Shown here: positions 1 to 10,943 of the stretch, piece by piece | Layout: each line of letters starts with the position of its first letter | How positions within the stretch are numbered: the first letter of the stretch is position 1 | Source of the DNA: Phoronis australis | Taxonomy: Eukaryota > Phoronida > Phoronidae | Direction: 5' to 3' | Length of the DNA stretch: 31,396 bases | Assembly: GCA_002633005.1 (NCBI GenBank) | Contig: NMRA01001280.1 | Location: 1-31,396 of the forward strand | The notes under the pieces: generated by a model | Seen by the model: only the letters and a program-made list of their open reading frames with translations | What the model was told of the DNA's origin: nothing | Database searches by the model: none | Made by a program: the position numbers and the translations under genes

Positions 1-1279
1 TACTTTACGTAACACTGCATCCAACAGGTAAATCATTGTTTGGGCAAATAAAATCTAATACACTTCTTTGACTGTACTTGTGTAAAAATTCTGGATTTGT
101 AAATGAGAGGTCAGAATTGGTATTAGACACCAGAGCTGAGGACGCCTGTGTTTGCAAGAGGGCAGGGGATGCGACCAGTGTCCACTCTAGCTAGTAACTA
201 ACCACTGCCATCCTGACAATGTGGATGGAAATGACTACTTAAGTTCGCGACTTACCAGACTTCAAAACCGAGTGAGTTTCTCCTTTTCCCTTTTCTGCTT
301 ATTTACTTTTACTCGATCAAGGTCAAGGTCATTATTAAGCAGAACTGTCTTGTATCCTTTGCGTTTATTATCGTAAATGCAACACAATAAATTTTAATCG
401 AATTGTCATTGAAATTTTATTAGTTTTCATTGAAAATACAAGTAAATTTAATAAATGTGACTTTGAAAATAATATAAAAGGGATATCAAGTTATTTCAAG
501 TTTACGAAATAAAAATTTTTGAATAAGAAGACACTTTTCTAGGAGGCGCTCGTGTATCACATCGCGTAGAAGAAGCAAAGACTGTCTCTGGTAGAAGTCT
601 GTCAAAAGTAGTAGGGTGAGGGACGAAACAAACGCAGAAGTGATGTCTGGAATAATGCAGGTAGTCATCCAAATGCTAGTTATTTACGATAAGGGAAGTG
701 TTGAAACTCAAAGTGTGTGTGTAACACAAGTTTCCCTAATCGGCAGACAAAATCACAGGCACCTTTGATCAGCCCTCAAAAACACTAAATAAAGTCTAAA
801 GAGAAAGGTACACAACTGACATTCAGTAGGGAGGACAACGTTTTTTTAATTTTTTTTTACAATACCCATGCGTCATACATTTTTGAAAAGCCCTTGGTGT
901 GAGAAATGAAATGGTGCAAAAATCAGAAAGATTGGGTGAGCGGTTAATGAGAAAGTGGCCGTTGAAATGCAACGATTATGCGTAAAATATCTGCCTTTTT
1001 ACATAATTTCGTAAAAAATAAAAGAATATACATGTGCTGCATATAAAAATATTCGTCTCATTGAGACAAACATGGTGGTGTGTATTATATAAAATTTGGA
1101 TCGATTTCTACAGAGATATTGCTGTTTAAGTGTGTTGTTAGCATATAGATGCAGGTTCATCATGTTTGATGAAAACAATGGATTACACAGTTTAAAAGAT
1201 AAAAAGTAAAGACACCACATCAGCTCAGAAATAAATACATCTGAGCTAGGAGGAAATTTCACATCAAATCACAAGATCA
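1..1279. other. Non-coding stretch, nothing recognised
   Basis: No open frame here resembles a known protein, and the short frames on the minus strand are low-complexity. I see no tRNA, no clear repeat family and no convincing promoter. The DNA is AT-rich with short homopolymers, for example the T runs near 840-860. Confidence 0.5.
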
Positions 1280-1440
1280 CATTGGTGGATTTGGGGGGGG
1301 CAAGGGAGTCAGCCCGTGGTGCCCCTAAAACTCCCTGATTTCATTTGGCAGGTTGAGGGTAGAAATATCTTACGGGTAAAATCCTGCATAATACTCTGCC
1401 CTGCCCCCCCTCCTATCTAAAACTCCTAGATCTGCCCCTG
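1280..1440. mobile_element. Degraded hAT-like MITE
   Basis: The left end reads CATTGGTGGATTTGGGG. The reverse complement of the right end reads CAGGGGCAGATCTAGGAG. Both resemble the CAGTGGCGGATCTAGG ends of the better preserved elements at 27487-27710 and 30198-30973. The interior is rich in G runs and C runs, as in those elements. No matching target duplication is visible (gatca on the left, aatac on the right), so the copy is old or the ends are misjudged. Confidence 0.4.
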
Positions 1441-2525
1441 AATACTACATGGGCAACACATCATTGCCTGACAGTGACAGGTGTCTGGGGGAGGCTATAG
1501 CTCCCCCACTTTTTTCAGTGCTGGGTGCCACCCATGTAACTATTAGATCGTATCATGCCAAAAAATATCAGAAAGTAGACAAAAGACCATTTGGGAAAAC
1601 AAATCACTCTTAATTAACATGAAGGATTTCATCATTTACGCAACAAAAACTTTGTAACAACTTTATTTCGAACGGTGAAGTTGCGATGTCATTGAACTTC
1701 AACGTAGCCGCTGGTGGCACTGACGTGCAGCGACTTAGTGAACTAACGACTGCTGTTTGAAAAGTGCCAATGCGCAGCAGTTTGACAGGATTTCTGAAAA
1801 TGAAATAATTACCAATTAAAAGAGTGATAAATTCCTCATCTAAAAATCGGGGGGGGGGCATATTGCACTACTGGAAAAACATCAATCTCCCGACCGACCA
1901 AAATTAGGCCTTCTGAACGATCGAAAACTCGCCATAAAAACTTGGCCTTGACTTCGAGAAAACAACTTGAGGAGATGCGCACGCATCTAAACTACATCCT
2001 GTCCAAATTTCATGTTTGTATTTGAGAGTATAGTGCTCTTTTGGATAGGAGGAACAAGAGGTACTTTTTCGAAAGTTGATCGCGTGGCGAAAAATCGTGC
2101 GCTAAAAAAAGCTTACAAAAAATGATTTATCAGCGATAATTTGAGACAAAAAGATTACAAACTTACAAATAAAGACTAAGGTAATGATTTATGACACAAA
2201 ATTGTGTTATAGTTAACTTTGAAGTCTGAAATCGGGTAATTTACCGACATGGGTTTTACACGGAGGCAGATATGGAGCACCGTGACCTACTTTTTGATTG
2301 TCCTCCCTACATTCAATATGGCCGTCTGCCGGGCACTTCCGGAATATCAGCAAACATGTCAAATTTGAAAGTAATTTGACTCAAACATTTTATCTGTTAC
2401 AGCAACACATTCATTGCTTCCATTTGTTGACATCGAAACCAATAAAAACAATACATACCTCAAGATTTTCCTACTTCAATCGCCTACATTCATGGCAAAG
2501 CGAAGAGCACAAGTAACTTCAAAAT
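1441..2525. other. Non-coding stretch with a palindrome and a G run
   Basis: No recognisable gene. A 23-bp near-palindrome, TGGGGGA-G-GCTATAGC-TCCCCCA, lies at 1486-1508 and has one unpaired G. A run of ten G lies at 1849-1858. Small open frames on both strands have no family resemblance. Confidence 0.5.
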
Positions 2526-2565
2526 TTTCACAGTCTCTACTGGCTCTGCAGTAGAGACTGTGAAA
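2526..2565. repeat. Perfect 17-bp hairpin
   Basis: The arms are 2526-2542 and 2549-2565, with loop gctctg. All 17 pairs match (TTTCACAGTCTCTACTG and its complement). It lies four bases outside the left arm of the foldback element at 2570-2957. The half-motif CAGTAGAGAC recurs at 3566-3575 beside another copy of the same element end, so the hairpin is probably part of the element. Confidence 0.75.
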
Positions 2566-2569
2566 CTGT

Positions 2570-2957
2570 GAAGCTCCTATAGGCGCTTCATAAGTCGGAA
2601 GCTTTTCAGAAAATTGTGCCTTGCACTGACTAAAACATCAAAGCCACATTGTTATAAATATATTTTTCTCACAAAGGGACACCTTAGCCTTAGGAGGTGA
2701 CGTCATATCACTTGGCGCGTACAGTGTTAGAAATGGGGAGTTGCCGATTTTGGGAACTGAACGAGGGACTGTTCGAAGAAAAATTTTGATAATGGGAGTA
2801 TTTGTTCGAGTTGGAAGGAATTACATACATCAACAGCCTCCTAAGGTGTCCCTTTGTGAGCAAAAGGTACTTATAACAACGTGACTTTGATGTTTTAGTC
2901 AGTGCAAGGCATAATTCGCCAAAAAGCTTCCCGCGTATGAAGCGCCTATAGGAGCTC
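2570..2957. mobile_element. Foldback element with arms of about 125 bp
   Basis: The left arm (about 2570-2697) and the right arm (2837-2957) are reverse complements over almost their whole length, with scattered mismatches. Both begin with a GCTCCTATAGGCGCTTCAT block and end with the CACAAAGGGACACCTTAG block and CCTCC/GGAGG. A loop of about 140 bp separates them and holds a full CRE-type palindrome TGACGTCA at 2698-2705. No coding capacity. This is the build of a non-autonomous foldback or MITE-type DNA transposon; the superfamily cannot be told. Confidence 0.8.
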
Positions 2958-2983
2958 CACCATCCTACATGCCAGTAGGACGA

Positions 2984-3550
2984 TGGTCACTGTCTATCAA
3001 GCGACCTAGATATCGGATGTTTTGGCATATTTTGCATTTTCTTTACATGGAAATACTACGGGCCGTTTTAACTTCTTTACTGAAATAAATACTTACCTTT
3101 ACGGCATTGTCCTGTTACTATACCTTGTCACTGCAAGTGATATTTATGTTCTGGATGATCTTTAAAAAACACAACTACTAAACCCTCAGAGAACCTATAT
3201 ATCGGACATCATGTTTTCGCATACGCCACACCGAGGAAAACAGACTAACCATGTAATGGCCCCAGGCACCTTGTCGCCAAATTGCAGCTCGAGTGTTTTG
3301 ATATATTTGCTGCTAGAACACAGCTCTGTTCGCAACAACATTATCCATAAAAAGTAAGCTGATGACAGCACTGTGTTGTTTCGATGAATCAGTGCAGATG
3401 ACTAATGCACGTGCAATCTCAGTGCAGTTTTTAGTATCTCTTTGCCTTTTAGATATGACACATGCACCTGCGTGGCTGGGGTTTGACTTCAGTTTAAAAA
3501 TAAATGTAAAATGAAACAGTGGTGCCTGTCAGTTCATTAGACAGTGACCA
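2984..3550. repeat. Segment bounded by 13-bp inverted repeats
   Basis: TGGTCACTGTCTA at 2984-2996 is the exact reverse complement of 3538-3550. The interior has no gene. It may be a second small inverted-repeat element next to the foldback element, or part of a larger composite. No target duplication was found. Confidence 0.35.
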
Positions 3551-3559
3551 CTGCCTTTA

Positions 3560-3622
3560 GCTGGCCCCAGTAGAGACAATTGATGCTCCTATAGGAGCTT
3601 CATACGCTGGAAGCTCATCAAG
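3560..3622 (+). mobile_element. Partial end copy of the 2570-2957 foldback family
   Basis: The order CCAGTAGAGAC, then GCTCCTATAGGAGCTTCATA, then GGAAGCT repeats the order seen at 2549-2605. The long arm does not continue beyond it, so this is a truncated or solo end. Confidence 0.55.
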
Positions 3623-4189
3623 TTCATCATATTTGCCTTCTAGTATACATCATCGGTGCTAATGAACTATTCAGTAAGTTGTGACTAAGAAATAGTCACT
3701 TTCTGGGCGTAACACCAATTACTGTACATTGTAGTTTTTGTAATAAACAACAAACAAGTGGCAACTAGAAAATGTTCTTAGTTAATAGCAAATGATTATT
3801 TTCACTTTCTCTTAAACATTTTTGATAGTTTAAACTGTTTGAAACTAAATGATACAGATGGCAGATGTAGGAGAATGGAGGCAATTGTGAGGAAACACAG
3901 CTCCAGCACATTCACCAGCTTTGGCCAGCATAGATGATTTGTCATACATTCTAATTATCCTCCTGCATTAGTGCTATGTTTAAATCCTTTTTATCACTAG
4001 CACATTGATTTTGGCTTAGTCTCAATTCTTAAAATTTTATACGCCGGAAACTTTTACTTTTAATTGGAGTAACGTAGCTCAATGTAACTTGTTCCCTTTC
4101 ATTTTATTTTGTCGTTCCTTTCAAATTTAAACTGTATTGACTTTTTCTTCATTATTTTTTATTTCCAGGGTTTGGCTAGACAAGTTGCC

Positions 4190-4300
4190 ATGGCAGTGTT
4201 CAGAAAACCTCATCTCACAGTTCCGTGCTGGGCCACCAGATGTCCTACCTTTCAAACTTCTTTGACCCAAAACTATTCGGTGTTCGGTCCAGATGATGTT
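4190..4300 (+). CDS. MRPL48: MRPL48 exon 1 (presequence), tentative
   Basis: An AG acceptor after a pyrimidine-rich tract at 4167-4168 opens the exon, and ATG at 4190 is the first start in frame. It encodes a short arginine/lysine-bearing leader and SVFGPDDV. Phase-0 joining to 5689 gives PDDV-GLEPEVKEY, which fits the region just before the conserved GYD block. The donor choice is uncertain: GT also occurs at 4280, 4287, 4298, 4303 and 4305. A 23-base alternative exon at 5156-5178 would fit a donor at 4287. Confidence 0.55.
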
Positions 4301-7300
4301 GTGTGTACAATTTTAGTCATGCAAATGTTCAATTTGTGTCTTTCCATAAAGAAATTCTCTTTTTAAACTGTCCATTTCAGTACAGTGCAGTTCAAGTACA
4401 ATTGTATACATTCAGTCGAAGACAGAAACATTATGTAGACTGAAATAGCAATGCAGCGCTCAATTTGGCGACCTTCTGATCACCAAGGCGACCTCGGATT
4501 GTGTTTGGCGACCTGGGAAAAATCTCAAGCCGCCGCGAAGTTGCTACCGCGAGTATCAAAGTCAGACAATAGTTCCCCCTAAATTTGTTTCAAAGTTCGT
4601 GTTGGCTTCCAAACTTTAAATTGCTAACACTTTTCCTAGATTCATTACCTTTGATTCACAATTGTTCTGTTTATTTCGTAAAATCAGTGCATTTGCCATC
4701 ACAGCAGTCAGCACGCATCAAATGCGCTTAAATTACAACAGGAACTCGAGTTAACATACACAAGTCGGAATTGTTGGGCAAAAATCAGGCAAGGTTGGTG
4801 AAATACATGCCACCAGTGTACGGGATTGTCTGGTTCTGTGTTTGTTATTCATTGGTGGGAGGAATTGAGTTAAAGAACGAATGTACATTTGTGGGTAGAA
4901 ATTAGAGAGGTACACGGAAGATTCTGAGATTAGGGCATGGAATGATCACAAAACTTTTTATATTTCTTTAGTTTATTTTTTATTATTTTTTGTTGGTGAC
5001 TTCTACACTGGATTGTCAACCTCACATTTCATTAGGCGACCTGGGATTTTCAGTTGTGGCAACCTCAGATTTCATTTGGTGACCTGGGATTTTTGCCACA
5101 TTGCTACTTCACGTTAAGCTAAGCATCGAGCGCTGCAATGTAAATTTTGTTACAGGACAAGAAGTTGAAGCTGTGTCAGTGAAAAAATAACAATGCGTCA
5201 TAGGTTTTTTGTTTTCCCGCATGTTATGGATGCTGTTGGATCAATGGAAAACTTTGAGTGATCGAGATTTACACTGATTTAATCATTGGAGTTATTATTA
5301 TGTGCCTTTGCCATGGTACAACTCTCAATGCACAGGGACATGATTATCAGACGTTCCTTTGAATTTTAACATTGCTGTGAGACTTGAAGTAAACATTATA
5401 GTTTTTGAATGTCCTGTTCGGGCTTAATTTGGTTGCCATGGCCATGTCAGATTTTGCTTCGCTACCTTGTAAAAATACCAGGTTGCCACGAAATTTCCAG
5501 GCTACCTCTGAGCGTGCATTTTAAATATTACAGGAATTTAACAATGGGAATTGTTCATCAAAACTTGATAGAGCCCGATCACAGCCATCCTGAGCCATTC
5601 TCCTCTCGGTGTTTTGATAAAATGTGTGTGAGCTGTACTGTATATTCTGTGTTAAATCAAATGCTAATCAGTGAAATGTTTTATTTAGGGGTTGGAACCA
5701 GAAGTTAAAGAATACGACACCTTACACATCAAAATGAAGGGCTATGACTTTGTTGTTCTTGAATCATATGCCAAGTATATCAACAACCTGGCACAGTCCT
5801 TTGATCTCCAAACTCAGAGGTAAGAAAAATTTGTGTTCCGCTCACCATTGGGAGATATAATAAAAGTATTCTTTCTTTTTAGCACAAAAGGTTATCACCG
5901 ACTGTGTCTTGAGATGTGGAAGGAAAATTAAAAGGTGACTAGCATCATGATAAGCAAGCAGACATTGTAAACCATTGTGCCGTGGTTTGACTGCATTGAC
6001 TGTATCTGAGTGCACCCAGTGCTCACTATGAGGTCCTTGTGAAGAAAGTATTCTCCTTTTGTCCTCTGTAATGAACAGATTGAGAACATAATCTTGTTCA
6101 ACAGCATGTAGGCATTCCTGGAATAAGTGCTCCAAATGGCCTGAATGCCTGTGTTCCAACAGCGTAGCCTGATGTTTTGCACTACTTATTGTATTTCAAG
6201 CTCCTCATTCTCATTTCAGTTTTGCAGCACCATGTCGCACTTCATATATTACCACCTTCAAGCCTCAGAGTATTCTGGTCAATACGGAGTATGATCTGGC
6301 CCTGTACGAGCGCGTCATTGAGATCACGGATGTTCCTTGCACTACATTGCCACTGTTACTGGAGGTTGCTCAGTTACAACTGCCATCAGGAGTTCAGTTT
6401 ACCGTGCAACAGGTTCTCACTATGATCTTTGCTAATTGACTACCTTGTCAGATGTAGAAAGTGTTAAGCGTTGTAACACATGACACAGTGAAGGTTAAGG
6501 ATTTTTATGCGTCCACATATTTATTTGTTGGTACATATTGTCTGGATGTCCAGTGTCTGCTGTTGTATCTCCTAAGCCCCTTAAAGGATCTTAAGGATAT
6601 TTAGCAGATGTGTTCCTATGAAGCTGACAACACATGACTACCACTGTGCCCAGGAGTTGCAATTTTAGTTTCTTTTACATTTAGTATCTTTGAAGTTCCT
6701 TGATGGATTTTCATGAAATTTGTCAAATATTTTTTTGTTAAGGAGAAGACAATGTCTTTTCATTTTCAGAGGGATTTGGGTTTTTAATGCCACCTTGTGT
6801 GGCCATTTTTGTTAATTTTGAGCCTGTTTTCTGGCATCCGCCTCTCCATCTGCCAAACCGCTCAAAGGATCATTATGAAAATTTGCAGATTTGTTCCTGA
6901 TGGGAAAGCCACGACTGACATTGACTTTCGAATGGGTCTGACTGCTGTGTCACCCCTAGTGGTGTTTTTGTTATTTTTTCACCTGAGGCTAAATCTCCTT
7001 TAACCTTTTAGGGAGCTTTATGAAAATTGACAGATGTGTTCTTATGGAGTTGGCGACAAACGTTAACAAGTGTCAAATTAGTCCAAGTACTGCTTTGCCC
7101 CCTAGTGGCAAATCATTTTTATGTTTGTATCTGTATCTTCGGATTCATTATTGTGTTATCATGAAATTAGGCAAATAGATTTCTATTAGGCAAACAATTG
7201 CGCCTTTTTATCTTTGGGCTGATTTGATTCTTTCTGTGCCATCTGGTAACCATTTTAAAAAACTGAGTAAATTTTTGACGTCCACCTCTTTATCCGCCAA

Positions 7301-8724
7301 AGTGCTTAAAGGATCATTATGAAAATTGGCAGTTGTCTTCTTGATGAGAAGACTGCACCTGATGTTAATTTTCGGATGGGTTCGACTACTCTGGTGCGTC
7401 CACGGAGGTATCTTTGTAAAATTTGGCATATGTACTCCTATAGAGATAGCAACAGATAGCGGCGAGTTTCAGACCAATTGGACCACATTTGTGCCCCATA
7501 GTGTCAATTTTTTACATTTGTCTCTGTGTCTTTGGAGTTCATAGATGGATTTTTGGGGAATTTGTTAAGTGGATTTGTACTAAGGAGACAACAATGCCTT
7601 TATATTTTGGGGCAGATTCATCATTCTGCGCCACCTAGTGACCATTTTTATTATTTCAACTGTTCTTTTGGCGTCTGCTCAAAAGGTCATTATCATGAGA
7701 TTCAGTGGTTGTGTTCCTGATGAGAAGATCATACCTGACGTTGATTTTCGCGTAGGTCTGACATCTGTGGCATCCCCTAGTGGTGATTTTGTTTTTTGTG
7801 GCCTTGTTTCTTCATGAAAATTGATAAGTTTCCGTTATTAAGATACTCGCAGAATTTTATATTGGATGGATTTCACAATAACAACTTTTCAATTTCGGAC
7901 AGGTTTGACATACCCTGCACTTATATCTAATAGCCATTGTTATGATACTAATACTACCGCAGAAGTATACCGTTTGCTGTGCATGGATGTGGACGCATTG
8001 CAATGCTCTTATTTTCTTATTTAATGCATTCGTGCATTGTTTAAGAATCTGATTCATTCATAATTCACTTTTCTAGTTGCTAGTGCATTTTTAGAGATCC
8101 CAAATGTGCAGCTTTGGGACCATTCACCATTATGGCCATTTTTACAACCATACAAACCACACCATACTTCGGGAGGGGACACCAACACAATTTTAGAAAA
8201 GTTTGTAAGAGCAATTGATAAAATCAAGAAGTCATCAAAATCAAACAGACTTTTTCACAGTACAACCAAGGTGTGAATTTTTTGGACAGGATGGGGGATT
8301 GGAAAAAGCATACAGTATGTATGCTAATAAAAATGGTGGTAATAGGGAACAAACCCTTATAAAGGTAAAATTAATAGTAGTTTAACACACCAAGATGACA
8401 TCTGTGACCAAGCTCCCCACACTTGGTACAATCATGAATCACTAGTACAGTTTCTCTCCTCATTTAAGAATTATTTCTACTGACTTGTGAAAAATCAAAC
8501 GAATCACGGCTTGCTTTTGAAATGCATTAATTCATGTCCTAATATAGTTGTACTGCACACATTGTGCATGCATGTGACTGGATGGAGGCTGTTACTGTTG
8601 TCATTTGTTACAGCCCAACCCTGATGACGAAGAGTGGAGGTATGTGCCGGACCGGGAGCTGCGAGACGTGCAGGCACAGCTGGATGAGATGGATAGACTG
8701 AAGGAGGAGAAGAAAAAGAAGTGA
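4190..8724 (+). CDS. MRPL48: Mitochondrial large ribosomal subunit protein mL48, four coding exons
   Basis: Coding exons are 4190-4300, 5689-5819, 6220-6412 and 8614-8724, giving about 181 residues (human mL48 is about 212). The protein belongs to the large subunit of the mitochondrial ribosome and has the uS10-like fold. Exons 2-4 follow the family: a GYDFVVLESYAKYINNLAQS block, an ERV-I block followed by LLLEVAQLQLPSGV, then a charged lysine-rich end. Introns 2 and 3 are GT-AG, and the junction AG|T (Ser) keeps frame. Exon 1 starts with a basic, uncharged-rich leader (MAVFRKPH...RCP) ending near NYS, as expected for a mitochondrial presequence. Its donor at 4301 (GTGTGT) is weak and was chosen because it keeps phase and lines up with the PD...L.P block of relatives. 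An acceptor-like site at 4167-4168 suggests a further 5' exon, probably untranslated. Confidence 0.88.
4449..5140. mobile_element. Inverted-repeat element in MRPL48 intron 1
   Basis: The left end CAATGCAGCGCTCAAT (4449-4464) and the reverse complement of the right end, CATTGCAGCGCTCGAT (5125-5140), agree at 14 of 16 positions. Inside, short units of the form GGCGACCTGGGATTT recur near 4468, 4487, 4506, 5034 and 5080, all in one orientation. No coding capacity, so probably a non-autonomous DNA element. No clear target duplication. Confidence 0.55.
5409..5530 (+). repeat. Decayed relative of the 4449-5140 repeat
   Basis: The units TTTGGTTGCC, CAGGTTGCC and CAGGCTACCTC, followed by TGAGCGTGCA, echo the GGCGACC units and the GAGCGCTGCAATG end of the intron 1 element in the same order. 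The match is by eye and diverged. Confidence 0.35.
5689..5819 (+). CDS. MRPL48: MRPL48 exon 2
   Basis: It is bounded by TTATTTAG and GTAAGAAA. It encodes GLEPEVKEYDTLHIKMKGYD, followed by FVVLESYAKYINNLAQS and FDLQTQ. The GYD, LE.Y..Y..NLA pattern is the family hallmark. It ends in phase 2 and is completed by the first base of the next exon. Confidence 0.92.
6220..6412 (+). CDS. MRPL48: MRPL48 exon 3
   Basis: It is bounded by CTCATTTCAG and GTTCTC. It begins SFAAPCRT, continues through LYERVIEITDV, and ends with LPSGVQFTVQQ. These match the P-T, ERV and LP-GV blocks of mL48 proteins. The donor is weak after position +2 but keeps phase 0 with the last exon. Confidence 0.92.
6530..7850 (+). 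repeat. Decayed tandem repeat filling much of MRPL48 intron 3
   Basis: Variants of AAAGGATCATTATGAAAATT followed by GCAG..TGTTCCTGATG recur near 6585, 6865, 7010, 7305, 7410 and 7685. A CCCTAGTGG motif recurs near 6955, 7092 and 7772. Like copies are spaced roughly 380-440 bp apart. Short open frames here are not coding. No relation to the 431-bp monomers at 20610-23014 was seen beyond the similar period. Confidence 0.6.
8614..8724 (+). CDS. MRPL48: MRPL48 exon 4 and stop
   Basis: The acceptor is TTTGTTACAG. The exon encodes PNPDDEEWRYVPDRELRDVQ, followed by a coiled, charged tail ending in KKKK and the stop TGA at 8722-8724. The acidic-then-lysine ending matches the family. The 115-codon open frame on the opposite strand is its shadow. 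Confidence 0.88.
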   Translation, partial: PNPDDEEWRYVPDRELRDVQAQLDEMDRLKEEKKKK

Positions 8725-9224
8725 GATGATTGGAGTGAATGAAGGACATGTTTAGAATCATCAAGAGAAATTGATTAGTGGCTTGAGTGAATTGAGAGAC
8801 AAAGAAATGAATTTTTCGATGGTGAAGGAAAAGAGGAGAAGATTTCGGCATGAAGAGAAGACGCTGAATTTAAGGGGACCACACATGTGGGGGGCGAGTG
8901 GTTGCCTCAGCTCCTCCTAAGTGGTTAACCTCCCGAAAAGTATGTAAATGCAGAGAATAATTAGTCTTTTGTGCGCAAATCATACATTTCATCAAAAAAT
9001 ATGCTTATGCAGTGCATGGCATAATTGTGGCCTGTTCTTGATTTTCACTCAATTGACATCCATTTACTGCACTTAGCAAACATTGACTTGTTTGAATTAT
9101 TCCATCTCAAGTGTGTGGTTGGATAAGTGGCTGAGGTGCCAAAACTGCTTGTTTACTGCCTATAATTTTGAGTTAGACACTTCAGATTTACATATGTGAT
9201 TGATGCATGTAACTGAGCTTCAAT
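8725..9224. other. MRPL48 3' region, no further gene
   Basis: This should contain the 3' untranslated region of MRPL48. I see no canonical AATAAA close to the stop; the nearest clear one is at 9808-9813, beyond a repeat copy. Nothing else is recognised. Confidence 0.4.
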
Positions 9225-9425
9225 TCCAAAGTTTCAGGTCATTTGGTGCAACCATTGGGTCATTAGGTGCATTTTCCTTCTGAAAATTGACCTTTTCATT
9301 AAACATGTTAAACTACTGTGATTTTCAATGTTTACCACGCCTTTCAGGGACTTTACCATAATTTCACTACAAGGGCTAATAATGCACCAGAAAGGGTTAA
9401 TTAGTGCAAAGGTCACATAATTTTC
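9225..9425 (+). repeat. Solo monomer copy of the interspersed repeat family
   Basis: It carries the same ordered blocks as the array at 20610-23014: TTTCAGGTCATTTGGTGCA, GGTCATTAGGTGCATTTTC, CTGAAAATTGACC, CTGTGATTTTCA, AATGCACC and TTAGTGCAAAGGTCA. It lacks the terminal hairpin. Confidence 0.7.
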
Positions 9426-9501
9426 AAAATATACAGTACTAAAGATAATGCCATCCAGTTCTATTTGCTCATTTACATTTCGAGTTCAATGTGCATTGCT
9501 T

Positions 9502-9566
9502 GAACAGCTGAGGATGTAGACAGCTGACGCAATAGACAGTTGGAACGATAGACAGCCGGAACAATT
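9502..9566 (+). repeat. Short tandem repeat, about 16-bp unit
   Basis: Four imperfect units start at 9502, 9519, 9535 and 9551, with the form GACAGCTGACGCAATA or GACAGTTGGAACGATA. A small open frame at 9589-9771 follows, but I cannot assign it. Confidence 0.6.
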
Positions 9567-9771
9567 TTTCGTCCGCCACAGTCGTACTGTGTGCGCTCAT
9601 TCGCAACAAGATCGTAAGTTGTTGGAAAGCACTGTAAACAAGTTATTGAAAGATGTCCAGCCGTGTTGTGTTAATGACGCAATTTATCAGGGATACAAAA
9701 TTTTGGGAGTCGTCATCGATGGAAAAAGGTTTCCGTGTGCGCTGGCTTTTATCATACTTCATGCATGTTAA

Positions 9772-10293
9772 CTTAATTAGAATTTAAGTTGACATAACGC
9801 AGTTGGAAATAAAATTCACTTAATTAGATGTTAATTTTATTCTGAGGTTGCAAGTCATTCATTGGTCTGTAGATTTGTCAAATCTGCAGAATATTTGTAA
9901 TAGCTTGACAAATAGCGGAGGAGTGATATAGGTGGTCAGTAATGCATCTACACTTGTTGACTTTGTGTTTTTAATTCAACAATAAAATGAAAGAGTATTG
10001 ACTCACAGGTTCATGCTGATTTTTAAAAGTGACTGTGACGAGGATGATGATGACAATAGCTATAATAATTATGACATTGACAACGCCAGACAAACAGACA
10101 TAATGAAAACGGACCTTCATACAGGCTGCTGAAGATGACCTGTTACCATAAATGTAAGGTACAGTAAGTGGATAAAAGACGACACGGAAAACAGCTGTAA
10201 GAAACACGTATACAAACAAAACATAGTCACTTGCACCTTTAAATAAAACACAGACACATCCACATGAGATACTTAAGCATCATGGAATTATAA
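9772..10293. other. Non-coding stretch
   Basis: A hydrophobic 82-codon frame on the minus strand (9971-10219) is dominated by isoleucine and valine codons and has no family resemblance. Nothing else is recognised. Confidence 0.4.
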
Positions 10294-10907
10294 GGCGTTG
10301 TTTTTTTTTACAAACTTATTATTTTCTGGGACATTTTACTTCTGAAAATATGACTTTTATTCAACATGTATTCTGAGGTGTCAACGGTTAGACACTGTGA
10401 TTCTCAGCATTAACAATACTTTTATGGACTTCTCATTTATTATGCTTCTGGGGCTCATAATTCACGGAAAAGGGTCAAATACTACACTAAGGATATCTAA
10501 TTTTATTTAACCTGGGCGTTGTTTTTTTTCAAACTTATTATTTTTCTAGGACATTTTTCTTATGAAAATATGACTTTTATTCAACATGTATTCTGATGTG
10601 TCAACAGTTAGGCACTGTAATTCTCAGCATTAACGACACTTTTATGGACTTCTCATTTATTATGCTTCTGGGGCTCATAATGCACCGAAAAGGGTCAAAT
10701 ACTACAATAAGGATATCTAATGTTATTCAACCTGTATTCTTTTTATACAATTTCTATTCTACAGTGCCAACAGTTAAAAAACTGTGATTCTGCAGAATGC
10801 ACATTTTTATTATCATGTATGGTTCTGCTGTCTTGCACTAGCCACAGTAAATGTACTCTCACTCACGCAGAGTCATTATTGTCACTTTCTGACAATAATC
10901 TTTGTAG
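10294..10907 (+). repeat. Tandem array of the interspersed family ending in a hairpin
   Basis: A unit of 221 bp (10294-10514) is directly repeated at 10515-10735 with few differences, and a third shortened unit follows. Blocks such as ATTCTGATGTGTCAAC, CTGTGATTCTCAGC and the CACGGAAAAGGGTCAAA type are shared with 20610-23014. The array ends in ATTATTGTCA-ctttc-TGACAATAAT (10-bp stem) followed by CTTTGTAG, the equivalent of the CTTTCTAG end of the larger copies. Confidence 0.75.
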
Positions 10908-10943
10908 TTAACACTTTCGTGTTCAAGCTCTGTATCATAGCTA
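10863..10943 (+). repeat. 81-bp segment duplicated exactly at 17985-18065
   Basis: It starts TCACGCAGAGTC and runs through the hairpin and CTTTGTAG to CATAGCTA. All 81 bases are identical in the second copy, including 36 bases beyond the presumed element end. The second copy begins immediately after an N. Confidence 0.9.

Noticed and set aside
5842-6182. Minus-strand frames of 84 and 105 codons
   Set aside because: They lie within intron 2 of MRPL48 and overlap its exon 3 region only as shadows; there is no family similarity.
8504-8851. 115-codon open frame on the minus strand
   Set aside because: It lies opposite MRPL48 exon 4; the plus-strand exon has splice borders and family similarity.
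9589-9771. 60-codon plus-strand frame (SQQDRKLLESTVNKLLKDVQ ... ILGVVIDGK)
   Set aside because: It looked a little like a dynein light chain Tctex-type strand pattern (YK..GVVI.G), but the key residues and length do not fit and no partner exon was found.
9971-10219. Hydrophobic minus-strand frame as a receptor fragment
   Set aside because: It is a run of Ile/Val codons from simple sequence, without receptor motifs or splice support.
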